Shown here: piece by piece, positions 1 to 6,294 of the stretch | How positions within the stretch are numbered: position 1 is the first letter of the stretch | How the letters are laid out: each line of letters starts with the position of its first letter | Origin: Deltaproteobacteria bacterium | GTDB lineage: Bacteria > Desulfobacterota > Binatia > UBA9968 | Length of the DNA: 6,969 bases | Direction of reading: 5' to 3' | NCBI GenBank assembly: GCA_021323355.1 | Contig: JAJONK010000130.1 | Span: 1-6,969 of the forward strand | Program-made: the position numbers and the translations under genes | The notes under the pieces: model-generated | What the model saw: only the letters and a program-made list of their open reading frames with translations | What the model was told of the DNA's origin: nothing | The model's database searches: none

Positions 1-38
1 GCTAGAAGCATCGTCATGAGAATAAATTTGGTTTTCAT
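1..38 (-). CDS. 5' end of a gene with a signal-peptide-like N-terminus, cut by the window edge
   Basis: An ATG at 38-36 on the minus strand opens a frame that stays open to the window edge and reads MKTKFILMTMLL. A short lysine-containing n-region followed by a run of hydrophobic residues is what the start of a Sec signal peptide or an N-terminal membrane anchor looks like. It follows the stop of the upstream binding-protein gene by 124 bases on the same strand, so it could be a further exported protein of the same cluster. The ribosome-binding site is weak: a GAAGTAGAG stretch lies a few bases upstream and there is no clean AGGAGG. Only 12 full codons are visible, so no family can be named. 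The 39-162 gap holds no other gene that I can see. Confidence 0.5.
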   Translation of the reverse strand, partial: MKTKFILMTMLL

Positions 39-162
39 ACAGAACTCTACTTCAGGTTGATTTTAGCCCGCTGTGTCCGCCTATCACGCAAGAAAGTTAG
101 GTTTAAATCTTATCCTTAGGTGATAATAAGTCGCCTTCGAGCATGCACTTACTTCGAAATAT

Positions 163-1200
163 CTATTGGCTCGACTTGCCAAAGATCGATTGAAAAAGTT
201 CCGCGTATCGAACACCCTGTTTGGCCATGATGGTCGGATTACTCCAGTGGATATTTCGGCCTTTAAGGCTCATGCGAGGGTATTTTAGCTTTACGCCTTT
301 GCGGCTGGGAACACGTCCGAACTGAACTCCGATCAACTCTTGTCCTTCAGCGGATAACAGGTAGTCGGTAAATAGACGTGCGGCGTTTGGGTGCGGCGCA
401 TTGGCCACGACCGCAGTTGGATGAAGCTCCGCAATCGCGGGCTCCAACCAGAGCCAATCTATGGTGCGCGCACCTCGTTCACGCAGCACTTCAACTCTCC
501 GTGGATAACCGTCCGGATAAATCGCAAATTCACCTGCCGCAACCAGAGTTGCAATTAAGGAATGGCCGGCCCTCATCGCCGGTTTAAGGGCGGCAAGTCC
601 GCGCATATAGTTGAGGCCCTCCTCTTCGCCCATAATCTGCAGAATATTACCGAACCATTCGTAGTCGGAATCATCGAGACCGATGTTGCCCTGCCACTTG
701 TCATCGAGGAGCGCTGCATAGCTCTTTGGCACATCCTTCGCGGCTACCATCGTAGGGTTGTAGACCAGATTGAAAGTATTGACGTAAATGTCGGTCCAAA
801 AGCCGTCTGCATCACGTGCGCCGGTTGGAAACGCGACGGCTTCTCGGGATATGTAATTTGCAAGGATACCGCGCTCTTTCAGCACTCCGATGGGTAGCCC
901 GCCGGCACTCACCACATCGACAATCGCGCTCTTCGCACGGCTCTCGGCAAGGATTCGTTCTAAGATTTTCGAATTATTGGCTCGGAAAAGCTTTACCGTA
1001 ACTTTGGGATATTTAGATTTGAACCTCTCAACCAAGACCGAGCTATCATCCAACGCCATGGTGGTGTACCACATTACTTCGGATTCGACTTGAGCGGTTG
1101 CAGTCTGACCGTCGGCAGCAGCGGCGAAAGTCGAGACACAACAGGTTAAAGAAAGGCAAACTGCAAGGATTTCTAGAACCACGTTTATTCTCTTGTTCAT
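163..1200 (-). CDS. ABC transporter substrate-binding protein, extracellular solute-binding family (FbpA/AfuA-like cluster)
   Basis: This is a predicted periplasmic protein of about 345 residues that would capture a solute and deliver it to an ABC permease; the solute is unknown. The N-terminus has a signal peptide: MNKR, a hydrophobic stretch (about residues 8-26), and an alanine-rich likely cleavage region (FAAAADG). The mature part follows the family pattern: a first strand VMWYTT near residue 42, ERFKSKYPKV near 59, the hinge-region VYNP near 147, WQGNIGL near 169, and the C-terminal block APHPNAARLFTDYLLSAEGQ near 268-287, which is typical of this family. The double-tyrosine iron site of FbpA is not evident (YPDGYP instead of YY), so iron is not assured. 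I chose the ATG at 1200, which has a GGGGGTG Shine-Dalgarno-like stretch just upstream; a GTG two codons earlier (1206) is possible. No permease or ATPase gene is in view. Family call is firm; substrate is not. Confidence 0.88.
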   Translation of the reverse strand: MNKRINVVLEILAVCLSLTCCVSTFAAAADGQTATAQVESEVMWYTTMALDDSSVLVERFKSKYPKVTVKLFRANNSKILERILAESRAKSAIVDVVSAGGLPIGVLKERGILANYISREAVAFPTGARDADGFWTDIYVNTFNLVYNPTMVAAKDVPKSYAALLDDKWQGNIGLDDSDYEWFGNILQIMGEEEGLNYMRGLAALKPAMRAGHSLIATLVAAGEFAIYPDGYPRRVEVLRERGARTIDWLWLEPAIAELHPTAVVANAPHPNAARLFTDYLLSAEGQELIGVQFGRVPSRKGVKLKYPRMSLKGRNIHWSNPTIMAKQGVRYAELFQSIFGKSSQ

Positions 1201-1281
1201 CGTCACCCCCGCTTTGTGATTTTAGAACGCTGGAGTAATCTTTTCTCGTCGGATTCTTGCCAGAGTAAAGCTTGGCAATGG

Positions 1282-1292
1282 TTGTTTAACAA
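1282..1292. repeat. Small palindrome TTGTT-T-AACAA upstream of the solute-binding gene
   Basis: An 11-base perfect inverted repeat (TTGTT, one central base, AACAA) lies about 80 bases upstream of the 1200 start. Next to it, at 1257-1278, TTGCCA and TGGCAA form a 6-bp stem with a 10-base loop. Position and symmetry would suit an operator or a weak RNA hairpin in the 150-base gap between the two binding-protein genes. I could not pair it with a convincing -35/-10 promoter, and palindromes this short arise by chance, so this is a weak call. Confidence 0.2.
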
Positions 1293-1350
1293 AGCAGCCA
1301 TCGAGAGCCGTCCCATCGATGAAAACGATTCGAGTATAGGACGGCGGTTT

Positions 1351-2361
1351 TCACAGCCCGTCACCTCCTAAGCGTTTACACAGCGTTAGATCGACCACGT
1401 CATCGGTCTTGAATTCGGCCGCCTTCGGATTGAGACCGAGCTCGGCCAGGAATCTCATGACCGAACTCACTCCCGCCACAGTCGGGCAGATACTGCGAGG
1501 CAACTCTTCGACAAGATCGTTATAGGACGCTTCGAGTCTATCCGGCTTAGCGAGCTTAAGATTTTTGCTCATGATTTGCAGAACTGCTTTTTTGTTTGGT
1601 GGCGCAACTATGAACTTTATCGCATCGGCAGTGGCCCTGCCGATCCGCTCGAGCATGAGATAATCGGAACGCAAAAGCTTGCGCGTGGTCACCATGCCGC
1701 TTGCTTGAAACGGAATATTGAGCTTGGCCATGTCGAGCACGATGCTGAAGCCCTGGCTTGTAGCTGTGTTCGCCAGTTCCGGTGCAATCAGAGTGGCCTG
1801 GACGTTGCCGGCCTGCAGCGCCGCCAATCGCAAGGGTTCTTCGCCGATCAGCAGAAGCGCGATGTTGTCTCGACGCGCGCTTAGACCCATGTGATCCAGC
1901 GCCGCATGAGTCGCCAACGAGGCTAAACCCGCCTGACTGGCCCCGATGGCGATTCTCTTGCCCTTTAAGTCTTCATGCCGCTTGATGTTGCGGTTCACTA
2001 CCATGATGTATCGGACATTGTTTTGGTTACCGAGGAACATTACGAGATCGCCGCCGGCGGCAACTGCGTTGGTAACATGGGTCGGCCCGATGAGGCCAAC
2101 GTGAACCTCACCGGCAAGCATCGCTTGCGCAGCCCGGCTGGCGATAATGAACACGGGCTCCACTTCCACGCTGTGTTTACGGAAAAACCCTTGCTCGCGT
2201 GCCACCCAGGTCGTGGTCATGTAGGCATTGATGGCGCCATAGGCGAATACGGCTTTCGAGGGCCCCTCGGCGGTCCAGGCAACAACCGACGAGGTTAAAA
2301 AGAGTAACGCAAGCGCCGAAATTCGCGTGACTTTTATCTCTGCGCACCTCCTGCCCCACAT
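1351..2361 (-). CDS. ABC transporter substrate-binding protein, NMT1/SsuA-like (NitT/TauT type)
   Basis: This is a predicted periplasmic binding protein of the superfamily that serves nitrate, sulfonate, taurine and pyrimidine-precursor uptake; the actual ligand cannot be read from sequence. A signal peptide spans roughly residues 10-31 (KVTRISALALLFLTSSVV), with probable cleavage near AWTAEG. Family hallmarks follow: WVAREQGFFRKHSVEVE (52-68), GEVHVGLIGPTHV (84-96), the hinge motif DLKGKRIAIG (131-140), and a C-terminal helical part. Length is normal for the family. The start is odd. The only in-frame ATG (2361) lacks a Shine-Dalgarno sequence, while a strong AGGAGGT (2346-2352) lies inside that reading and sits 8 bases before an ATA codon (2337-2335), where MKVTR would give a textbook signal peptide. 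Starting there gives 328 residues. No transporter membrane components are visible. Family call is firm; start is unresolved. Confidence 0.87.
   Translation of the reverse strand: MWGRRCAEIKVTRISALALLFLTSSVVAWTAEGPSKAVFAYGAINAYMTTTWVAREQGFFRKHSVEVEPVFIIASRAAQAMLAGEVHVGLIGPTHVTNAVAAGGDLVMFLGNQNNVRYIMVVNRNIKRHEDLKGKRIAIGASQAGLASLATHAALDHMGLSARRDNIALLLIGEEPLRLAALQAGNVQATLIAPELANTATSQGFSIVLDMAKLNIPFQASGMVTTRKLLRSDYLMLERIGRATADAIKFIVAPPNKKAVLQIMSKNLKLAKPDRLEASYNDLVEELPRSICPTVAGVSSVMRFLAELGLNPKAAEFKTDDVVDLTLCKRLGGDGL
2346..2352 (-). promoter_or_regulatory. Shine-Dalgarno AGGAGGT that points at an ATA codon
   Basis: AGGAGGT is one of the strongest ribosome-binding sites in the window. It lies inside the reading that starts at the 2361 ATG and is separated by 8 bases from an ATA at 2337-2335. 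There is no ATG, GTG or TTG at a proper distance in that frame. This argues that initiation of the NMT1-like gene is, or was in its ancestor, at the ATA position. Confidence 0.6.
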
Positions 2362-2621
2362 GTAAAGCTTGGTGCAATTGTCGAGAGAATTTTCCGGCGG
2401 CTCATGTCGCCGATGCCTTCGATCTCCACAGACTCGTCAATCCCGTGGGAAAAGCGCGCATCGACCTGTGAATAATCAGTAGAAATAGAATCAATATCGC
2501 TTATCCATATCGTTTGAGTACAGATGACGGATGCTAGGAATGCAGATCGATATCCAATGCTTTTAATCCGTTCTTCACGACGGCCCTCAGTCAATTCTTT
2601 GGTTGTTGCGAACCGCGAAAC

Positions 2622-2804
2622 CTATCGGTGCCATGCTGAGCTAGCGAACACTCCTGCCTCCATGTCCCGCCGTTCTGCTACAGGGTCTTCTTCAGGTAAT
2701 CCAGCCGCCGCGCGCATCGCTTCTTTCAATTTCTCTTCCGCGGTCAGCTGCGCAGACTCGACAATCACCTGAGCTGATAAACTACTTCTCGGCCGTCGTG
2801 CCAA
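2622..2804 (-). CDS. Small hypothetical protein or gene fragment, about 60 residues
   Basis: This is the upstream part of the broken frame described for 2334-2804, listed separately because it could stand alone. It would start at TTG 2804 (60 residues), or at a GTG around residue 13 giving VIVESAQLTAEEKL. The composition is helical, charged and alanine-rich, with no signal peptide, no membrane segment and no recognised motif. Codons such as GAA, GCG and CTG resemble those of neighbouring genes, which mildly favours coding. No Shine-Dalgarno sequence is evident before either start. The TTG overlaps the first unit of a 9-base repeat array, which argues against it as the true start. Confidence 0.25.
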   Translation of the reverse strand: MARRPRSSLSAQVIVESAQLTAEEKLKEAMRAAAGLPEEDPVAERRDMEAGVFASSAWHR

Positions 2805-2824
2805 TCGTTTAAATCGTTAAACAA
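2798..2824. repeat. 9-base-period array, three units, downstream of the GST gene
   Basis: Three adjoining 9-base units begin at 2798, 2807 and 2816 on the plus strand. The clearest is gtttaaatc; the first, gtgccaatc, is one base from the first unit (gttccaatc) of the array on the other side of the gene, and the last (gttaaacaa) is degenerate. Phase and orientation match the array at 3659-3703. It begins six bases beyond the GST stop codon. Confidence 0.45.
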
Positions 2825-2830
2825 TTTTCC

Positions 2831-3622
2831 TTACGCCGCCGCTAGGATTGCTTGGATCCGCGACTGTGCTTCAGTTCCCTTTTCTTTCATGAGCGAAGCG
2901 TAAGCCTCATTGGGCCAATCCGCGAACGCCTGCTGGTATCCCGGTCGTTTGTCAACTCGTTGGGACCATGCAGGAATATGCGGCCGTTTGTCCCACAGAA
3001 ACTGCAGTTGGAGATCCTGCAGCCGCCGGATGTACGGAGCATAGCCGATATCAGCCAATGAGAATTCTTTTCCGGCCAGCCAGGATTCTTCTGTTAAGGT
3101 AGCTTCCATGTCGGCCAGGAGTCTATCGAAGCGACGCACGGCGTCGACGAAGAAACGTGACTCGATGCCCTTGGTGACATTTTCCCAGCTCTCCTCGCGT
3201 TTTTTCGGATCGGGGATCTTGTCATGCAGCATCTTCAAGGCCTCCGGGCCAAGGGTGAGTTTTTGGTGACGAAACGCGATGGCATTGCTAATGACTCGGG
3301 TCGCCACATGGACGCCTTCGTCAAGCTGCTTGGTCCAGAGCCGCATGCGCGCGCGTTGGCCGGCATCGGCGGGACGCAGGCGCGGTTCTGGATGAGCATC
3401 ATCGAGATATTCGTTGATGACAGTGGATTCAATGATGACTCTGCCGCCATCCACTAAGGTTGGAACCACGGCGTTGGGATTGAGCTTTAGGTATTCTGTT
3501 TTCTGCTGCTCCCCGGCGCGCAGGTTCAAATGATGACTCTTCCAATGGAGCGTTTTTTCACCGAGAGCGAAGCGCACTTTTTGCGCGCAGACCGACATAT
3601 CATTGTGATAGAGCTCGATCAT
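2831..3622 (-). CDS. Glutathione S-transferase family protein
   Basis: This is a predicted cytoplasmic enzyme of 263 residues that would conjugate glutathione to electrophiles or carry out a related thiol-dependent reaction. The N-terminal thioredoxin-like domain (about 1-78) starts MIELYH and has SVCAQKVRFAL (10-20), where Ser10 or Cys12 occupies the usual catalytic position. It continues with NPNAVVPTL, the cis-proline being Pro54, and ESTVINEYLDD (65-75), where Glu65-Ser66 bind the glutathione gamma-glutamyl group. The all-helical C-terminal domain has WLAGKEFSLADIGYAPYI (181-198) with the conserved N-capping Ser188/Asp191 pair. The QKVR...ESTVINEYLDD pattern resembles GDAP1-like and related bacterial GSTs; beta-etherase-like activity is an alternative. 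A strong AGGAGGA (3631-3637), 8 bases upstream, fixes the ATG. Nine-base repeat arrays sit on both sides. Family is certain; substrate is unknown. Confidence 0.93.
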   Translation of the reverse strand: MIELYHNDMSVCAQKVRFALGEKTLHWKSHHLNLRAGEQQKTEYLKLNPNAVVPTLVDGGRVIIESTVINEYLDDAHPEPRLRPADAGQRARMRLWTKQLDEGVHVATRVISNAIAFRHQKLTLGPEALKMLHDKIPDPKKREESWENVTKGIESRFFVDAVRRFDRLLADMEATLTEESWLAGKEFSLADIGYAPYIRRLQDLQLQFLWDKRPHIPAWSQRVDKRPGYQQAFADWPNEAYASLMKEKGTEAQSRIQAILAAA

Positions 3623-3658
3623 CGCACGGGTCCTCCTGCAGATCTAAATATTCTCTGA

Positions 3659-3703
3659 GTTCCAATCCTTCCAAATGTTCAAATCGTTCAAGCCGTTCAA
3701 CCC
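3659..3703. repeat. 9-base-period array, five units, upstream of the GST gene
   Basis: Five contiguous 9-base units start at 3659, 3668, 3677, 3686 and 3695 on the plus strand, with consensus GTTCAANNC; the third and fourth are gttcaaatc and gttcaagcc. Four of five begin GTTC and the period is exact over 45 bases. The array fills part of the 135-base gap between the methyltransferase-like gene and the GST gene, upstream of the GST ribosome-binding site. Short inverted matches flank it: ctctgagt at 3653 and attcagag at 3732 and again at 3744. The role is unknown; it could be a spreading intergenic repeat, a protein-binding array or a transcription-ending element. Confidence 0.6.
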
Positions 3704-3757
3704 CAGATTCACCGATCATTCGGCTAAAGAGATTCAGAGTTTATTCAGAGCGAAGCC

Positions 3758-4639
3758 TCAATCGGTCTTCACCTCGGTCCCCGTGGGAGCAAAATAAAGT
3801 GACGTCGTCGTCCGCTCCGCATGCCAGGGCAGTTCCAGTTTTTGATGATTCTCCAGAGTCACCGTAGCTCTTCCTTCAATCTGGTCGCCGCGGACCTTGC
3901 CTCTGAATTCATGCCGAGTGTGCCCCAGTCCATCCAGCGTCATCGCCAGCGCAAAGGAGATGTCCTCGCCGCGAAGTTTGATATCTTGCAGCAGCTCCCG
4001 GTATTTGCCCGCGCGAACCACGCCTTCGACCGCCTGAAACCGTTGTTCCTTGACCGCGGAATAAGTAATCTGGTGTCCGGCGATCGGCAGCTTCCAACTC
4101 CAATAACCTTCGACGCCCGCCGGCACGATCCACTTGTAGATCGTCGGATTGCCGCTGTCGACCTCGTCGTATGCCCAGCTGCCAAGATCCCAGGTGCTGG
4201 TGAGAATGCGTGTGCCCGGACGCGCCGTCTTAAGGATCGTGGGACGAAGCAATCGCATCAGTTCCGGGAATAGCCACATGGTGACCACCGTCGCTTCGCG
4301 CAGATCGGTGTCAAAGGCGTTTCGATGAAAAAATCTAACCCGGTTGCCGACACCCTGCGCCTTGGCGGCTTGGTTGGATTCACGAATAAGCTTCTCGTCA
4401 ACATCCACCCCCCAGGCGCGCAGTTTTAAATTCATCTGCGCCGCAGTGATCGGGATAAGCCCGTTTCCCGAACCGAGATCGACCAGCACATCATCGTCAC
4501 GAAGGCCGGCAAATTTCAGCATGCGGGTTACACTCTCGACAGTACTTGCTTGGAAAAACGAAAAGCGCTCTTGTGCCTGGGCTAGGGTGATAGAGAACAA
4601 GGTCAGGCAAAACAGGAGCGGCGAGAATATTTTCATCAT
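3758..4639 (-). CDS. Exported class I SAM-dependent methyltransferase-like protein
   Basis: This 293-residue protein pairs a Rossmann methyltransferase domain with an export signal. Residues 1-22 (MMKIF, a hydrophobic core, then AQA/QE) form a convincing Sec signal peptide. The SAM-binding glycine motif is DVLVDLGSGNGLIPITAA (50-67), followed by the acidic motif II region WGVDVDE (76-82) and a later NAFDTD near 108. TVVTMWLFPELMRLLRP (118-134) and PGTRILTSTWDLGSW (141-155) match an exported methyltransferase family that I recognise from proteobacteria. After about 165 there is a second, beta-rich part with GYWSWKLP, Q.F..VEG and a final LPWHAERT, probably a lipocalin-like or beta-sandwich domain. 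The start ATG at 4639 has AGGAG 7 bases upstream; a second ATG follows at once. The substrate is unknown. How SAM would reach it outside the cytoplasm is unexplained, so a non-methylating role is possible. Confidence 0.85.
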   Translation of the reverse strand: MMKIFSPLLFCLTLFSITLAQAQERFSFFQASTVESVTRMLKFAGLRDDDVLVDLGSGNGLIPITAAQMNLKLRAWGVDVDEKLIRESNQAAKAQGVGNRVRFFHRNAFDTDLREATVVTMWLFPELMRLLRPTILKTARPGTRILTSTWDLGSWAYDEVDSGNPTIYKWIVPAGVEGYWSWKLPIAGHQITYSAVKEQRFQAVEGVVRAGKYRELLQDIKLRGEDISFALAMTLDGLGHTRHEFRGKVRGDQIEGRATVTLENHQKLELPWHAERTTTSLYFAPTGTEVKTD

Positions 4640-4863
4640 GTTGCGTCTCCTGGCTGATCATCCAACGAATTCACATTCAAACTATCGTCGATCAGGCGAC
4701 TTGCCGCCACCATCTAATTTATGATCCTGTGCCTTCGCCCTCCAAGCATTGCCACTGATCATACAATCTGTTCATGTCTACTGCGGAATCCGGTCAACCG
4801 AAAACAAATAACGATTCCCGAGCGCTTGGTCAATCCATATGGCGGTGATGAAGATACGCCAAT

Positions 4864-5337
4864 TTAGAATCGCGAAACCACCCACAGGCATCCGGCGACT
4901 GCGACTAGATCCTCAGCGAGGGCAACATATGTGTCCGGTGTCTCGAGAGATTTTACCAGCGCTGCGCGGGCTCGATAGCCGGCGAAACAGCCGGCAATAC
5001 CGCCGACGGCCCCCAACACAGCGCCGAGAATAGCTCCTTGCGATCCGGCGGCAGCAATGCAGGCACCCGTCAACCCACCGGTAACGATACGCGCCGCCAA
5101 ACCTGGAGGTGAGGTGCGGTTGGGTGTTTGCGGCAGCTTGTCGGCCACTAACTCGACGACGGCGAGCAGTGTCAAAATCGCCGCCGAGGGTACCGAGCCG
5201 ATAAGCGACAGTGGGTTTCCTACTTTTAGCCAGCCTAGATAAACGGCCCACGCGGTCGTTGCCGGAGCAGTGAGCGAGCGCAGCCCGGCGAAAAATCCTA
5301 TAAGAAAAACCAACAGGAATGTCATTGATATGCGCAT
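4864..5337 (-). CDS. DUF4126 family integral membrane protein
   Basis: This is a 157-residue inner-membrane protein of unknown function. Family signatures are clear: FFAGLRSLTAPATTAWA near 15-31, ELVADKLPQTPNRTSPPGL (62-80), a glycine-rich hydrophobic stretch with GAVLGAVGGIAG (106-117) ending in GYRAR, and a C-terminal segment with AEDLVAVAGC. Predicted membrane segments are about 5-20, 50-65, 84-120 (probably two) and 138-155. The start is not settled. The ATG at 5337 has only a weak GGGA stretch in front of it, and an ATG four codons later (5325) would also give a family-like N-terminus. It lies in its own gap-bounded position, 177 bases after the pirin gene and 224 before the methyltransferase-like gene. 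Family assignment is strong; a role in lipid or envelope processes would be a guess. Confidence 0.85.
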   Translation of the reverse strand: MRISMTFLLVFLIGFFAGLRSLTAPATTAWAVYLGWLKVGNPLSLIGSVPSAAILTLLAVVELVADKLPQTPNRTSPPGLAARIVTGGLTGACIAAAGSQGAILGAVLGAVGGIAGCFAGYRARAALVKSLETPDTYVALAEDLVAVAGCLWVVSRF

Positions 5338-5411
5338 TCCCGGCGTTAACTAGAGCAGATCGCCAGCCGCGCTTCGGCCGAGCGCAGGAGATCGGATGCT
5401 GCGAGAGTTAG

Positions 5412-5430
5412 GCGAGCGAAGATCGCTCGC
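5412..5430. repeat. Perfect 8-bp hairpin with a 3-base loop between pirin and DUF4126 genes
   Basis: GCGAGCGA, a 3-base loop and TCGCTCGC form a perfect GC-rich stem-loop about 85 bases beyond the pirin stop. No T-run follows on either strand, so it is not a standard intrinsic terminator. It could support Rho-dependent ending, protect the 3' end of the mRNA, or be part of a dispersed repeat. A smaller stem (GCGCT/AGCGC with a 7-base loop) lies about 25 bases to its left. Confidence 0.55.
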
Positions 5431-5514
5431 TTCAATCGAAGACGCGCATTGACTCGAGCAAAGTCTCATCAGCAAATGGGCGGCGGAGCAGTTGTGCAGA
5501 CGGATTACCCGCCG

Positions 5515-6213
5515 CTAGGCGAGATCGAACAGTAAGATTTCACTTCGATCGTTCGCTGTAAGATCCACGACCTGTTCTCCGCTGATAGCAGCGCCATCGC
5601 CGGCATCGAGCAATGAGCCGTTAAGCGTCACCTTCCCACGTCCCACCTGCACCCATGCCTGACGACCGGCGCGCAAGCTATAATCCAACTTCTCCCCTTT
5701 GGGCAAAACCGCCAGCGACAGCTCCGCGTCTTGGTGGATTTTCAATGCGCCCTCGCGCGCGTCCGGAGCGGCGACCACAACCCAGCTTCCGCTTTTCTTC
5801 TCGAGATCAAAAGAGCGTTGTTCGTATCCCGGTTGCAGGCCGGTTTCGTTAGGCAGGATCCAAATCTGCAGGAAATGCACCGGCTCGGTTTGAGATGCAT
5901 TGTATTCGCTGTGGCTAATGCCTGTTCCGGCGCTCATGCGTTGGACGTCGCCGACTCGGATTACCGAACTCGCGCCGGTGCTGTCTTTATGCGCCAGCGC
6001 GCCTTCCAGCACGTAGGTGATGATTTCCATATCGCGATGCGAATGTGTGGGAAAGCCGGCGCCCGGAACCACCCGATCTTCATTGATTACTCTGAGATCG
6101 CTGAAGCCCATGCATCGTGGGTCATAGTAGTCGCCAAATGAAAATGTGTGACGGCTGTCTAGCCAATTGAATTTGGAAGAACCTCTTTCACTGCCTGGGC
6201 GCACGGTTATCAT
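5515..6213 (-). CDS. Pirin family protein, YhhW-type bicupin
   Basis: This 232-residue cytoplasmic protein has two cupin domains and practically the same length as E. coli YhhW, which has quercetin 2,3-dioxygenase activity in vitro. The N-terminal cupin carries all four metal ligands at the YhhW positions: His57 and His59 (PTHSHRDMEIITYVLEG), His101 and Glu103 (GISHSEY). Other signatures are SRHTFSFGDYYDPRCMGF (20-37), QRMSAGTGISHSEYN (91-105) and FLQIWILPNETGLQPGYEQ near 114-132. The C-terminal cupin lacks a metal site, as usual in the family. The ATG is fixed by AAGGAGG at 6218-6224, four bases upstream. It stands alone, with gaps of 245 and 177 bases on its two sides and a possible promoter at 6267-6294. 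The physiological role of bacterial pirins is poorly defined: oxygenase, redox sensor or regulator are all proposed. Confidence 0.95.
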   Translation of the reverse strand: MITVRPGSERGSSKFNWLDSRHTFSFGDYYDPRCMGFSDLRVINEDRVVPGAGFPTHSHRDMEIITYVLEGALAHKDSTGASSVIRVGDVQRMSAGTGISHSEYNASQTEPVHFLQIWILPNETGLQPGYEQRSFDLEKKSGSWVVVAAPDAREGALKIHQDAELSLAVLPKGEKLDYSLRAGRQAWVQVGRGKVTLNGSLLDAGDGAAISGEQVVDLTANDRSEILLFDLA

Positions 6214-6266
6214 TTTTCCTCCTTACCAATCCACCTGAAGTCGGGAGAGCGTGTTTTACCGTGTTC

Positions 6267-6294
6267 ATAATGGATATTGACCTTCTTTTACCAA
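6267..6294 (-). promoter_or_regulatory. Candidate sigma70-type promoter for the pirin gene
   Basis: On the minus strand TTGGTA (6294-6289) and CATTAT (6272-6267) are separated by 16 bases; each matches the consensus at 4 of 6 positions. The -10 box lies 53 bases before the pirin ATG. Found by eye, with no start-site data, so tentative. Confidence 0.3.

Larger units (their letters stand above)
2334..2804 (-). pseudogene. Possible decayed gene: one long frame broken by a single TAG
   Basis: In one minus-strand frame the sequence is open from 2804 to a TAA at 2336-2334, about 157 codons, apart from one TAG at 2624-2622. The upstream part has a protein-like, alanine- and glutamate-rich composition (LTAEEKLKEAMRAA). 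The downstream part includes ARFSHGIDESVEIEGIG and later MSRRKILSTIA. I recognise no family in either half. There is no ATG with a ribosome-binding site at the 5' end; the first possible start is a TTG at 2804. The terminal TAA overlaps the ATA that may start the next gene, giving the compact geometry of translationally coupled genes. It could equally be noncoding sequence that happens to be open. The wider stretch 2362-2830 between the two confident genes holds nothing else I can support apart from the repeat at 2798-2824. Confidence 0.2.

Noticed and set aside
1265..2372. Shared 11-mer GTAAAGCTTGG upstream of both binding-protein genes (1265 and 2362)
   Set aside because: Several exact 11-mer pairs are expected by chance in 7 kb by a rough count, and the two copies lie at different distances from their genes (about 65 bases versus directly at the ATG).
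2524..2772. An 82-codon plus-strand frame in the gene-poor region
   Set aside because: No Shine-Dalgarno before its ATG and serine/arginine-rich low-information composition; all confident genes are on the other strand. The opposing minus-strand frame looks more protein-like.
3821..4273. A 150-codon plus-strand open frame inside the methyltransferase-like gene
   Set aside because: Antisense to a gene with clear family motifs, with no start signal of its own.
4654..4695. CTGATC ... GATCAG inverted repeat upstream of the methyltransferase-like gene
   Set aside because: Six-base arms with a loop of about 30 bases; GATC-containing palindromes like this are common by chance.
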